64,000 nucleotides of DNA from Ligustrum vulgare (lineage: Eukaryota > Streptophyta > Magnoliopsida > Lamiales > Oleaceae), in the NCBI GenBank assembly GCA_963555705.1, contig OY743180.1, positions 35,248,129-35,312,128 on the forward strand. The letters run 5' to 3'. This document shows positions 48,844 through 61,025 of this stretch, piece after piece; within the stretch, counting starts at the first letter, position 1, and every line of letters begins with the position of its first letter. The notes beneath the pieces are model-generated. The model was not told where the DNA came from, did not search any database, and saw nothing but the letters and a program-made list of their open reading frames with translations. The position numbers were made by a program, and so were the translations under genes.

Positions 48844-51800
48844 TTGTTGCTCTTACCCCCATTCGTTAAATTTAGTGTCTACTTCAGCTATTACTCCAAC
48901 TGTGACTTACCAACTCCTACAACATCCCGTACTCGAATAAAAGTTATTACTCACTTCACTCCTACTCCGACTCCTATTAACTCAAGTAATCTACGTCAAA
49001 CATACTCTAATTATAAATTCAACATTAAAAACTAAATCGAACTGGCCATAATAAACATTTCACTAAAAGAATTAATTCCCTTATAAGCAACTAGGTTGTC
49101 GGCATATCAAGTGTGTAGTGTTAAAACCATTCCAAAAGACCAGTATTCTGAGAGCACGTCTTCTGCAATCAATACAAATATTTAATCATTGTCAACCAAA
49201 TCTTAAATAATATTTTAAAGTATACAAAAATAAACTTTACAATAATAAATCTATTGCAATACTAAAATATGAAATTTCATAAACTTGTCTTACTCCAAAT
49301 AAAAGTTACCAACTTCTTCAACTCCCAGTTCGACTCCTATTAACTCAGGAAATCTACTTCAAACATACAATAATAATGAATTCAAAACTGAAAACAAAAT
49401 CTAAAGGGCCATAAGAATTAAAATAAATAAACTACTTCCCTTACGAGAAGTACGGTTTTAGCCAGTCCTAGCGTCCATATTGAAAAGCATCCCGAAATGA
49501 CAAGTATTCTACGAAAACAGCTTATGTAATCGTTAATAACAATCTTTCTCAAGCAAATCTTAACAAATATTTTAAAGAAAATAATAATAAACAATGTAAT
49601 AATACATATACAGCAATACAAGAAGATGAAATTTCATACACTACTCTTACTTCTACTTATGAAATTTTAATAACTGCTCCAACCTATTGTTGCTCTTACC
49701 CCCATTCGTTAAATTTAGTGTCTACTTCAGCTATTACTCCAACTGTGACTTACCAACTAATACAACATCCCGTACTCGTATAAAAGTTATTACTCACTTC
49801 ACTCCTACTCCGACTCCTATTAACTCAAGTAAACTACGTCAAACATACACTAATTATAAATTCAATATTGAAAACTATATCGAACTGGCCATAATAAACA
49901 TTTCAATAAAAGAATTAATTCCCTTATAAGCAACTAGGTTGTCGGCAAATCAATTGTGTAGCGTTAAAACCATTCCAAAAGACCAGTATTCTACGAGCAC
50001 GTCTTCTGCAATCAATACAAATATTTAATCATTGTCAAGCAAATCTTAAATAATATTTTAAAGTATACAAAAATAAACTTTACAATAATAAATCTATTGC
50101 AATACTAAAATATGAAATTTCATAAACTTGTCTCACTCCAAATCAAAAAAATTTCAGTAGCAGTTCCTAACAATTATTACTCGTACATCGACATACCTAC
50201 CCTAGGTCCTTACCCTATCCGAATAAAAGTTACCAACTTCTTACCCTCCCAGTCCGACTCCTATTAGCTCAGGAAATCTACTTCAAACATACAATAATAA
50301 TGAATTCAAAACTGAAAACAAAATCTAAAGGGCCATAAGAATTTAAATAAATAAACTACTTCCCTTACGAGAAGTACGGTTGTAGCCAGTCCAAGCGTCC
50401 ATATTGAAAACCATCCCAAAAAGAGAAGTATTCTACGGAAACAGCATATGTAATCGTTAATAACAATCTTTCTCAAGCAAATCTTTTAAAATATTTTAAA
50501 GAAAATAATAGTAAACAATGCAACAATACATATATAGCAATACCAGAAGATGAAATTTCATACACTACTCTGACTTCTACTTATGAAATATGAATAACCG
50601 CTCCAACCTATTGTTACTCTCACCCCCATTCCTTAAATTTAGTGTCTACTTCAGCTATTACTCCAACTGTGACTTACCAACTTCTACGACATCCCGTACT
50701 CGTATAATAGTTATTACTCACTTCACTCCTACTCCGACTCCTATTAACTCAAGTAATCTACGTCAAACATACACTAATTATAAATTCAATATTAAAAACT
50801 AAATCGAACTGGCCATAATAAACATTTCACTAACAGAAATAATTCCCTTATAAGCAACTAGGTTGTCGGCATATCAAGTGTGTAGTGTTAAAACAATTCC
50901 AAAAGACCAGCATTCTGCGAGCACGTCTTCTGCAATCAGTACAAATTTTTAATCATTGTCAAGCAAATCTTAAATAATATTTTAAAGTATACAAAAATAA
51001 ACTTTACAATAATAAATCTATTGCAATACTAAAATATGAAATTTCATAAACTTGTCTTACTCCAAATAAAAAAATTTCAGTAGAAGTTCCTAACAATTGT
51101 TACTCTGAATCCCATATTTGTTAAACTTTAGTTCCTATTTCCACTTTTACTCGTACATCGACATACCTACCCAAGGTCCTTCCCCTATCCGAATAAAAGT
51201 TACCAACTTCTTCAACTCCCGGTCCGACTCCTATTAACTCAGGAAATCTACTTCAAACATGCAATAATAATGAATTCAAAACTGAAAATGAAATCTAAAG
51301 GACCATAAGAATTTAAATAAATAAACTACTTCCTTTACGAGAAGTACGGTTGTAGCCAGTCCAAGCGTCCATATTGAAAAGCATCCCGAAATGATAAGTA
51401 TTCTACGAGAACAGCTTATGTAATCGTTAATAACAATCTTTCTCAAGCAAATCTTAACAAATATTTTAAAGAAAATAATAGTAAACAATGTAAAAATACA
51501 TATACAGCAATACAAGAAGATGAAACTTCATACACTACTCTTACTTCTACTTATGAAATTTTAATAACCGCTCCAACATATTGTTGCTCTTACCCCCATT
51601 CGTTAAATTTAGTGTCTACTTCAGCTATTACTCCAACTGTGACTTACCAACTCCTACAACATCCCGTACTCGTATAAAAGTTATTACTCACTTCACTCCT
51701 ACTCCGACTCCTATTAACTCAAGTAATCTACGTCAAACATACACTAATTATAAATTCAACATTAAAAACTAAATCGAACTGGCCATAATAAACATTTCAC

Positions 51801-54800
51801 TAAAAGAATTAATTCCCTTATAAGCAACTAGGTTGTCGGTATATCAAGTGTGTAGTGTTAAAACCATTCCAAAAGACCAGTATTCTGAGAGCACGTCTTC
51901 TGCAATCAATACAAATATTTAATCATTGTCAAGCAAATCTTAAATAATATTTTAAAGTATACAAAAATAAACTTTACAATAATAAATCTATTGCAATACT
52001 AAAATATGAAATTTCATAAACTTGTCTTACTCCAAATAAAAGTTACCAACTTCTTCAACTCCCAGTTCGACTCCTATTAACTCAGGAAATCTACTTCAAA
52101 CATACAATAATAATGAATTCAAAACTGAAAACAAAATCTAAAGGGCCATAAGAATTAAAATAAATAAACTACTTCCCTTACGAGAAGTACGGTTGTAGTC
52201 AGTCCTAGCGTCCATATTGAAAAGCATCCCGAAATGACAAGTATTCTACGAAAACAGCTTATGTAATCGTTAATAACAATCTTTCTCAAGCAAATCTTAA
52301 CAAATATTTTAAAGAAAATAATAATAAACAATGTAATAATACATATACAGCAATACAAGAAGATGAAATTTCATACACTACTCTTACTTCTACTTATGAA
52401 ATTTTAATAACCGCTCCAACCTATTGTTACTCTCACCCCCATTCCTTAAATTTAGTGTCTACTTCAGCTATTACTCCAACTGTGACTTACCAACTTCTAC
52501 GACATCCCGTACTCGTATAATAGTTATTACTCACTTCACTCCTACTTCGACTCCTATTAACTCAAGTAATCTGCGTCAAACATACACTAATTATAAATTC
52601 AATATTAAAAACTAAATCGAACTGGCCATAATAAACATTTCACTAAAAGAAATAATTCCCTTATAAGCAACTAGGTTGTCGGCATATCAAGTGTGTAGTG
52701 TTAAAACAATTCCAAAAGACCAGTATTCTGCGAGCACGTCTTCTGCAATCAATACAAATTTTTAATCATTGTCAAGCAAATCTTAAATAATATTTTAAAG
52801 TATACAAAAATAAACTTTACAATAATAAATCTATTACAATACTAAAATATGAAATTTCATAAACTTGTCTTACTCCAAATAAAAAAATTTCAGTAGAAGT
52901 TCCTAACAATTGTTACTCTGAATCCCATATTTGTTAAACTTTAGTTCCTATTTCCACTTTTACTCGTACATCGACATACCTACCCAAGGTCCTTCCCCTA
53001 TCCGAATAAAAGTTACCAACTTCTTCAACTCCCAGTCCGACTCCTATTAACTCAGGAAATCTACTTCAAACATGCAATAATAATGAATTCAAAACTGAAA
53101 ACAAAATCTAAAGGACCATAAGAATTTAAATAAATAAACTACTTCCTTTACGAGAAGTACGGTTGTAGCCAGTCCAAGCGTCCATATTGAAAAGCATCCC
53201 GAAATGATAAGTATTCTACGAGAACAGCTTATGTAATCGTTAATAACAATCTTTCTCAAGCAAATCTTAACAAATATTTTAAAGAAAATAATAGTAAATA
53301 ATGTAAAAATACATATACAACAATACAAGAAGATGAAACTTCATACACTACTCTTACTTCTACTTATGAAATTTTAATAACCGCTCGAACCTATTGTTGC
53401 TCTTACCCCCATTCGTTAAATTTAGTGTCTACTTCAGCTATTACTCCAACTGTGACTTACCAACTCCTACAACATCCCGTACTCGTATAAAAGTTATTAC
53501 TCACTTCACTCCTACTCCGACTCCTATTAACTCAAGTAATCTACGTCAAACATACACTAATTATAAATTCAACATTAAAAACTAAATCGAACTGGCCATA
53601 ATAAACATTTCACTAAAAGAATTAATTCCCTTATAAGCAACTAGGTTGTCGGCATATCAAGTGTGTAGTGTTAAAACCATTCCAAAAGACCAGTATTTTG
53701 AGAGCACGTCTTCTGCAATCAATACAAATATTTAATCATTATCAAGCAAATCTTAAATAATATTTTAAAGTATACAAAAATAAACTTTACAATAATAAAT
53801 CTATTGCAATACTAAAATATGAAATTTCATAAACTTGTCTTACTCCAAATAAAAGTTACCAACTTCTTCAACTCCCAGTTCGACTCCTATTAACTCAGGA
53901 AATCTACTTCAAACATACAATAATAATGAATTCAAAACTGAAAACAAAATCTAAAGGGCCATAAGAATTAAAATAAATAAACTACTTCCCTTACGAGAAG
54001 TACGGTTGTAGCCAGTCCTAGCGTCCATATTGAAAAGCATCCCGAAATGACAAGTATTCTACGAAAACAGCTTATGTAATCGTTAATAACAATCTTTCTC
54101 AAGCAAATCTTAACAAATATTTTAAAGAAAATAATAGTAAACAATGTAAAAATACATATACAGCAATACAAGAAGATGAAACTTCATACACTACTCTTAC
54201 TTCTACTTATGAAATTTTAATAACCGCTCCAACCTATTGTTGCTCTTACCCCCATTCGTTAAATTTTGTGTCTACTTCAGCTATTACTCCAACTGTGACT
54301 TACCAACTAATACAACATCCCGTACTCGTATAAAAGTTATTACTCACTTCACTCCTACTCCGACTCCTATTAACTCAAGTAATCTACGTCAAACATACAC
54401 TAATTATAAATTCAATATTAAAAACTATATCGAACTGGCCATAATAAACATTTCACTAAAAGAATTAATTCCCTTATAAGCAACTAGGTTGTCGGCATAT
54501 CAAGTGTGTAGTGTTAAAACCATTCCAAAAGACCAGTATTCTACGAGTTCGTCTTCTGCAATCAATACAAATATTTAATCATTGTCAAGCAAATCTTAAA
54601 TAATATTTTAAAGTATACAAAAATAAACTTTACAATAATAAATCTATTGCAATACTAAAATATGAAATTTCATAAACTTTTTTTACTCCAAATAAAAAAA
54701 AATTCAGTAGCAGTTCCTAACAATTGTTTCTCGTACATCGACATACCTACCCCAGGTCCTTACCCTATCCGAATAAAAGTTACCAACTTCTTCAACTCCC

Positions 54801-56130
54801 AGTCCGACTCCTATTAGCTCAGGAAATCTACTTCAAACATACAATAATAATGAATTCAAAACTGAAAACAAAATCTAAAGGGCCATAAGAATTTAAATAA
54901 ATAAACTACTTCCCTTACGAGAAGTACGGTTGTAGCCAGTCCAATCGTCCATATTGAAAACCATCCCAAAAAGACAAGTATTCTACAGAAAAAGCATATG
55001 TAATCGTTAATAACAATCTTTCTCACGCAAATCTTTTAAAATATTTTAAAGAAAATAATAGTAAACAATGCAACAATACATATATAGCAATACCAGAAGA
55101 TGAACTTTCATACACTACTCTTACTTCTACTTATGAAATTTCAATAACCGCTCCAACCTATTGTTACTCTCACCCCCATTCCTTAAATTTAGTGTCTACT
55201 TCAGCTATTACTCCAACTGTGACTTACCAACTTCTACCACATCCCGTACTCGTATAATAGTTATTACTCACTTCACTCCTACTCCGACTCCTATTAACTC
55301 AAGTAATCTGCGTCAAACATACACTAATTATAAATTCAATATTAAAAACTAAATCGAACTGGCCATAATAAACATTTCACTAAAAGAAATAATTCCCTTA
55401 TAAGCAACTAGGTTGTCGGCATATCAAGTGTGTAGTGTTAAAACAATTCCAAAAGACCAGTATTCTGCGAGCACGTCTTCTGCAATCAATACAAATTTTT
55501 AATCATTGTCAAGCAAATCTTAAATAATATTTTAAAGTATACAAAAATAAACTTTACAATAATAAATCTATTACAATACTAAAATATGAAATTTCATAAA
55601 CTTGTCTTACTCCAAATAAAAAAATTTCAGTAGAAGTTCCTAACAATTGTTACTCTGAATCCCATATTTGTTAAACTTTAGTTCCTATTTCCACTTTTAC
55701 TCGTACATCGACATACCTACCCAAGGTCCTTCCCCTATCCGAATAAAAGTTACCAACTTCTTCAACTCCCGGTCCGACTCCTATTAACTCAGGAAATCAA
55801 CTTCAAACATGCAATAATAATGAATTCAAAACTGAAAACAAAATCTAAAGGACCATAAGAATTTAAATAAATAAACTACTTCCTTTACGAGAAGTACGGT
55901 TGTAGCCAGTCCAAGCGTCCATATTGAAAAGCATTCCGAAATGATAAGTATTCTACGAGAACAGCTTATGTAATCGTTAATAACAATCTTTCTCAAGCAA
56001 ATCTTAACAAATATTTTAAAGAAAATAATAGTAAACAATGTAAAAATACATATACAGCAATACAAGAAGATGAAACTTCATACACTACTCTTACTTCTAC
56101 TTATGAAATTTTAATAACCGCTCGAACCTA
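48844..56130. repeat. 2737-bp higher-order repeat (843+924+970)
   Basis: 48844-51580 and 53394-56130 have the order 843, 924, 970. The block between (51581-53393, 1813 bp) lacks the 924-bp member. This is the expected product of unequal exchange. Confidence 0.8.
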
Positions 56131-56751
56131 TTGTTGCTCTTACCCCCATTCGTTAAATTTAGTGTCTACTTCAGCTATTACTCCAACTGTGACTTACCAA
56201 CTCCTACAACATCCCGTACTCGTATAAAAGTTATTACTCACTTCACTCCTACTCCGACTCCTATTAACTCAAGTAATCTACGTCAAACATACACTAATTA
56301 TAAATTCAACATTAAAAACTAAATCGAACTGGCCATAATAAACATTTCACTAAAAGAATTAATTCCCTTATAAGCAACTAGGTTGTCGGCATATCAAGTG
56401 TGTAGTGTTAAAACCATTCCAAAAGACCAGTATTCTGAGAGCACGTCTTCTGCAATCAATACAAATATTTAATCATTATCAAGCAAATCTTAAATAATAT
56501 TTTAAAGTATACAAAAATAAACTTTACAATAATAAATCTATTGCAATACTAAAATATGAAATTTCATAAACTTGTCTTACTCCAAATAAAAGTTACCAAC
56601 TTCTTCAACTCCCAGTTCGACTCCTATTAACTCAGGAAATCTACTTCAAACATACAATAATAATGAATTCAAAACTGAAAACAAAATCTAAAGGGCCATA
56701 AGAATTAAAATAAATAAACTACTTCCCTTACGAGAAGTACGGTTGTAGAAC

Positions 56752-58596
56752 TGTGACGACCCGAATTCTCTTCCATTCGAGTGCCACTAAAAGTGACTCA
56801 TATCATATTATCGAGACTTAAATAGTAATGTAAAATTATTCAAAAGAATAATTAGAATCCCATAATTTTATTTGTGAATAAAAATAGAACATAATTTTCT
56901 TACATAAAGTTCAACATAATTATCTCATCAATCTTAACCACTTTTGCCACTTCCATGTTGACCGCCTCGAACCTTCAATTATCTGAAAATGGTAAATATC
57001 GTGGAGTGAGATTTATAAAATCCCAGTAAGTATACCAAGCATAAATTTTCTTTTGAAAGCATATGGATCATTTTCATCATAACATAGGATAGGATCGAAA
57101 TACTCATAAACATAGGGAGACACAAGAATTTTACCGAACTTAAATGGCAAGAATTCTTATGTGTAGCGCTACTAAACTCCGGTCCCCTTAGCATAATCAT
57201 AAACATATCATATGGAACCCATAACAATCTTGTGAGATTGATTTCATAGAAATGATCCAAACATTTTCATAAAAACATAAGATATACTTACTTGTCATAA
57301 AAACGTACTTACTTTTCATAAAAACATAAGGTGTATTTACCTTTCATAAAAACATACTTACTTTTCATAAAAACATAAGATATACTTACTTGTCATAAAA
57401 ACATACTTACTTTTCATAAAAACATAAGGTGTATTTACCTTTCATAAAAACATACTTACTTTTCATAAAAACATAAGATATACTTACTTGTCATAAAAAC
57501 ATACTTACTTTTCATAAAAACATAAGGTGTATTTACCTTTCATAAAAACATACTTACTTTTCATAAAAACATAAGATATACTTACCTTTTAAAAGATTAA
57601 AATGAAGTGTAGTAGTAAATGGACCAAAACTTTCTTGACCACCTTGAATTTCTCTTACTTGTGGATTTTGTCAAGAGATTGGAAATAAGTGTATATGTGT
57701 AGAGTTGTGTGTAAAAGAGATGGGTTTAAATAGATGTATAAAGTTGGCATATTGTAAACATAATCATTCAATTCTATTAATTTTAACACATCCTTTTCTT
57801 AAAGTAAAGCACCATTCATATACTTTTCCATATTTATACAAATAATATGCTCTTCATGATTATATATAATGGAGTCTTATCAATCATTCATATACTTTTC
57901 CATATTTATACAAATATTATGCTCTTCATGATTATATATAATGGAGTCTTATCAATCATTCATATACTTTTCCATATTTATACAAATATTATGCTCTTCA
58001 TGATTATATATAATGGAGTATATAAATCATTCATATACTTTTCCATATTTATACAAATATTATGCTCTTCATGATTATATATAATGGAGTATATAAATCA
58101 TTCATATACTTTTCCATATTTATACAAATATTATGCTCTTCATGATTACATATAATGGAGTCTTATCAATCATTCATATACTTTTCCATATTTATACAAA
58201 TATTATGCTCTTAATGATTATATATAATGGAGTATATAAATCATTCATATACTTTTCCATATTTATACAAATATTATGCTCTTCATGATTACATATAATG
58301 GAACCTCTCATGCTTGCATATATTTTCTTAATTTAAATAATAAAAGTAATTTTTGTACAAATAAATATTGGGATAACATTGAATTAAGTACTTAGACTTA
58401 ATATACTTTAAATCAAGAGAATGGAGATATTTTTAGAAATTCGGAATTTAATTTAAAATCGAACGATCTCGATTATTTCTTGACTTGGCTATACGAATAC
58501 GTCGTGGCGTTAACTTAATAAAAATGGGTGAAATAGTAGCGACACGATTTTCTATTAAAATAATTATTAATCGCGTAAAAATTCTTGGTCGCTACA
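56752..58596 (-). repeat. 3' LTR of copy 3 (1845 bp)
   Basis: Reads TGTGACGACC...GGTCGCTACA on the plus strand, the reverse of TGTAGCGACC...GGTCGTCACA. It has a shorter ~98-bp array (57265-57590), a unique segment (57587-57815) and a longer ~70-bp array (57810-58310). Confidence 0.92.
57587..57815 (-). promoter_or_regulatory. Likely core promoter segment of the copy 3 LTR
   Basis: Unique sequence between the two tandem arrays, missing from copy 2. On the element strand it has CTATTTAAACC (57724-57734) followed by a CA-rich pyrimidine stretch (ACACACAACTC, about 57700), typical of a plant TATA and start region. Inferred from sequence only. Confidence 0.45.
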
Positions 58597-58598
58597 AA

Positions 58599-58609
58599 CT
58601 TACCCCCTT
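58599..58609 (-). other. Polypurine tract, copy 3
   Basis: CTTACCCCCTT on the plus strand, i.e. AAGGGGGTAAG on the element strand, next to the 3' LTR. Confidence 0.88.
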
Positions 58610-59471
58610 AAAATAATTTCGTCCTCGAAATTAATCTTACTTGATCTTATGATTTCTGAACACTTAATCAGAATCTCTTCTTCTTCTTCTTATGTAGCAT
58701 CATCGCTACCATATTTAACCCACTGGACTTTGACTAAATGCATCAATTTGTTTTCTTAAGACATGGACTTTTCTATCAATAATAGACATATGTCTACTCA
58801 TAAATTCTTCTGAATCAAAATGAAAATTCCCAATCGTATGTGATATTTCATCATATCTTGTAGTATTCATGTAACTTGTCATTTATCATCGTATCATGTG
58901 ACCTCAAATATTCGTATTAATATCTCTAAAATTTCAATAAATCTTTACTAACATATCATACCATAATAATTTGTCATTTCTTCTTATCACCAAATATCCC
59001 AAAATAATTAAAACGATTACCTGAATATTCTCTATGTAATATACCCAAACATGTTATTCACATATCAACATAATCATCAGTTTATCTTTCCAATATTTGT
59101 AACCCAAAATTTCTGCAAAATTCAATAAACAAATATCTCCCAAATAATTAAAATTCTTAACTCAAATATCATAACATTTCCCGTAAGGTATTCCTTTCAC
59201 TTGCACAAACTTATTAATCCTGATTCAATACAGTCCTTATTTCACTTTCACGTATCCCCGTATTATTTCTATACCTTGATTATTATATCAAAATATCAGT
59301 ACCCAAAATCCAAGAAAATATTCCATATCTCAAATCCCGTCATCATCAAATCTTCCTTTTATCAAGAAAGTAAACGGCGCATAAACTCTTGTTCCCTCTT
59401 TTCCATTATTCTATTCCGCGCTTTCTTGCTGGAATCAATATCACGAAAAATTCCCTCCGATCCTTAATGCT
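58610..59471. other. Copy 3 3' internal region, no gene seen
   Basis: AT-rich, equivalent to 33987-34858. Upstream of the cysteine-rich gene, an in-frame open stretch from 59389 starts at TTG and is not conserved as coding. Confidence 0.6.
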
Positions 59472-59480
59472 TTTAAATAG
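59472..59480 (+). promoter_or_regulatory. TATA-like box TTTAAATAG upstream of the cysteine-rich gene, copy 3
   Basis: Ends 34 bp before the ATG at 59515. The flank GTTCATGCTGGGAAGA is conserved with copy 1. Confidence 0.5.
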
Positions 59481-59514
59481 TTCATGCTGGGAAGATGTTA
59501 GATCCATCAAAAAC

Positions 59515-60066
59515 ATGGATATCATTCTTACAAACATTCGCAAGTATTATTCCAGTCTTCCAATGAATGATCTGAGGAAAATTTATCGAATAAGACTCGA
59601 AAGATTGAGGTTGCTGATGGCTCATGGTGTTTCAGAAGATGTTCGCTGGTTGATCGAAGCAAAGGTTCGACTATCTGGTGAATTACCTATGACATTTCCA
59701 AAGCACATGCCTGGTTTAGGCAAAAGCACCTTCGCAAAGAAACGAAGAGCAAAAAGGCTGAATGGTTGCTACAAATGTGCTCGTTGGAACTGTGATACTC
59801 GTTGCAAAACAGTAGGATATTCTTCTACTAATCGGGATGATAAAATCAAATTCATAAAGGGTGGACTGAGTAAGGAGTCTTTGGATGATATTCGACTGAC
59901 TCTTGAGACGCACCCAAGTGGTTATGTGCAACGTGAACTTCTCTCCTTATACGCTCAGTTTAACGAGGACAAAAATCGTTATAGTCTCCAAAATATAATA
60001 GCAAAAGATCCTGTTTGCCAGTCTGTTTTACAAAATGAGGCTTCTGGCAGTTCAACAATGATATAA
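59515..60066 (+). CDS. Cysteine-rich basic protein resembling flexivirus nucleic-acid-binding protein, copy 3
   Basis: 183 aa, intact. The start is the ATG shared by all copies; an upstream open extension begins at a non-ATG codon. The N-terminal ~65 residues are rich in Arg and Leu and probably helical. Then come the basic patch (71-82), Cys85, Cys88, Cys93 and Cys97, and a Ser/Asn-Arg-Asp-Lys segment to about 116. The tail after 120 is polar. No signal peptide or membrane segment is apparent. In flexiviruses such proteins bind nucleic acid, and some act in the nucleus as transcription regulators. Here a nucleic-acid-binding role is inferred from the motif only. It could instead be a plant zinc-ribbon-like protein with convergent spacing. 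LOG follows 296 bp downstream on the same strand. Confidence 0.66.
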   Translation: MDIILTNIRKYYSSLPMNDLRKIYRIRLERLRLLMAHGVSEDVRWLIEAKVRLSGELPMTFPKHMPGLGKSTFAKKRRAKRLNGCYKCARWNCDTRCKTVGYSSTNRDDKIKFIKGGLSKESLDDIRLTLETHPSGYVQRELLSLYAQFNEDKNRYSLQNIIAKDPVCQSVLQNEASGSSTMI

Positions 60067-60171
60067 GGTAAATCTCTTGATACACATTTAAAATATTTTG
60101 CTGTTTTCTTTCACGCGTTTTGGAAATAAAATATATTTTCCTTTCTCGAGTTTTGATAAAGCTGGAAATAA

Positions 60172-60187
60172 ATCACCGAAAGGTGAT
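60172..60187 (+). other. ATCACC-GAAA-GGTGAT hairpin between the two genes (copy 3)
   Basis: Perfect 6-bp stem with GNRA-type loop, 106 nt after the cysteine-rich gene stop and 92 nt before the LOG TATA-like box. Could lie in the 3' untranslated region of the first gene. Confidence 0.55.
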
Positions 60188-60279
60188 ATCTTTGGTAAAA
60201 CAGTCAAAAGTTGGCCGATTTTGTCAAAAGTAAATCTTTACTTTTTCATAATCAATCAAAAACAGTAAATTTTTTCGGC

Positions 60280-60288
60280 TTTAAATAG
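60280..60288 (+). promoter_or_regulatory. TATA-like box TTTAAATAG upstream of LOG, copy 3
   Basis: Lies 74 bp before the LOG ATG. Two TCAAAAGT motifs (about 60205 and 60224), whose complements contain TTGAC cores like W-boxes, lie upstream. Conserved in all copies. Confidence 0.55.
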
Positions 60289-60362
60289 CCAAACATATTT
60301 CATAGTTCAGGCATCCCAAAATCACATCTTCTTCGTAAGTTTTCTCTTCTATACTATCAAAG

Positions 60363-61016
60363 ATGGAAGCACCAAAACTTCGACATATCAAAACTATTTG
60401 TGTATTTTGTGGATCAAAAGTGGGGAAAGGCTTCAGTTATCTAGAAGCGGCCGTAGATCTTGGAAAGAAACTGGGGGAAAAAGGTATCACTCTTGTGTAT
60501 GGGGGTGGTAGCAGTGGTCTAATGGGTTGTGTTTCCCAATCTGCTCTTGCAGAGAAATCAAAAGTAATCGGTGTCATACCTGTCCCTTTGGTAGATGTTG
60601 CAGGCAAAACACGAGGGCATGAAGTTCAAACCTTATCCATCCATGAACGCATAACTTGTATGCTATATGGTTCTGATGCCTTTATAGCCCTGCCCGGAGG
60701 TTTTGGTACCTTAGAAGAAATCTTTAAGATTACCTCGTGGGCTCAACTAGATCTCCATACTAAGCCTATTGGGCTTCTGAATGTTAACAATTTCTTTGAT
60801 GGTTTGTTAACCTTTCTTGATTATGCTGTGGAACAGGGATTCATCTCTCCATTTTCCAGAAGGCTTCTTATTTCTGCTCCTACTATTGATGAACTACTGG
60901 ATAAGCTGCAGTCATATATCTCAATACAAGATCCAGCAGGGGTTAAGATAGATTGGTCGCAAGGAAGGGGAATCAAGCGAAAATGGAGTCCGGTTAATGT
61001 AAACTTAACTTTATGA
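60363..61016 (+). CDS. LOG: LOG-type cytokinin riboside 5'-monophosphate phosphoribohydrolase, copy 3 (most intact)
   Basis: 217 aa, the usual length for plant LOGs. It has the Rossmann-like start with CVFCGS (13-18), the nucleotide-binding loop VYGGGSSGLMG (45-55), Arg96 in the HER motif, DAFIALPGGFGTLEE (105-119) with Glu119, and the plant-typical SWAQL and KPIGLLNV blocks (125-141). Asn122 of copies 1 and 2 is Lys here. Ile97 replaces the usual Lys. There are no introns. Known LOG enzymes convert cytokinin ribotides to free bases and control meristem activity. Expression of a mobile copy could raise local cytokinin, but that is inference. It lies downstream of the cysteine-rich gene, and hairpin repeats follow. 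Confidence 0.88.
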   Translation: MEAPKLRHIKTICVFCGSKVGKGFSYLEAAVDLGKKLGEKGITLVYGGGSSGLMGCVSQSALAEKSKVIGVIPVPLVDVAGKTRGHEVQTLSIHERITCMLYGSDAFIALPGGFGTLEEIFKITSWAQLDLHTKPIGLLNVNNFFDGLLTFLDYAVEQGFISPFSRRLLISAPTIDELLDKLQSYISIQDPAGVKIDWSQGRGIKRKWSPVNVNLTL

Positions 61017-61025
61017 ATCTTAGAA

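Larger units (their letters stand above)
36738..56751. repeat. Satellite array, right block with higher-order repeats
   Basis: Landmarks at 37146, 37989, 38913, 39837, 40761, 41731, 42574, 43498, 44341, 45265, 46108, 47032, 47875, 48844, 49687, 50611, 51581, 52424, 53394, 54237, 55161 and 56131. Spacings fall into 843, 924 and 969-970 bp. The 970-bp units hold the full A half with AATCCCATATTTGTTAAAC. The block begins with the AAGGT duplication (36738-36742) and is cut by copy 3 at 56752. Confidence 0.97.

Noticed and set aside
57847..58074. 75-codon repetitive frame
   Set aside because: Produced by the ~70-bp tandem repeat in the LTR.
59389..59514. N-terminal extension of the copy 3 cysteine-rich protein to 225 aa
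   Set aside because: It starts at TTG and covers the TATA-like box. The ATG at 59515 is conserved in all copies.
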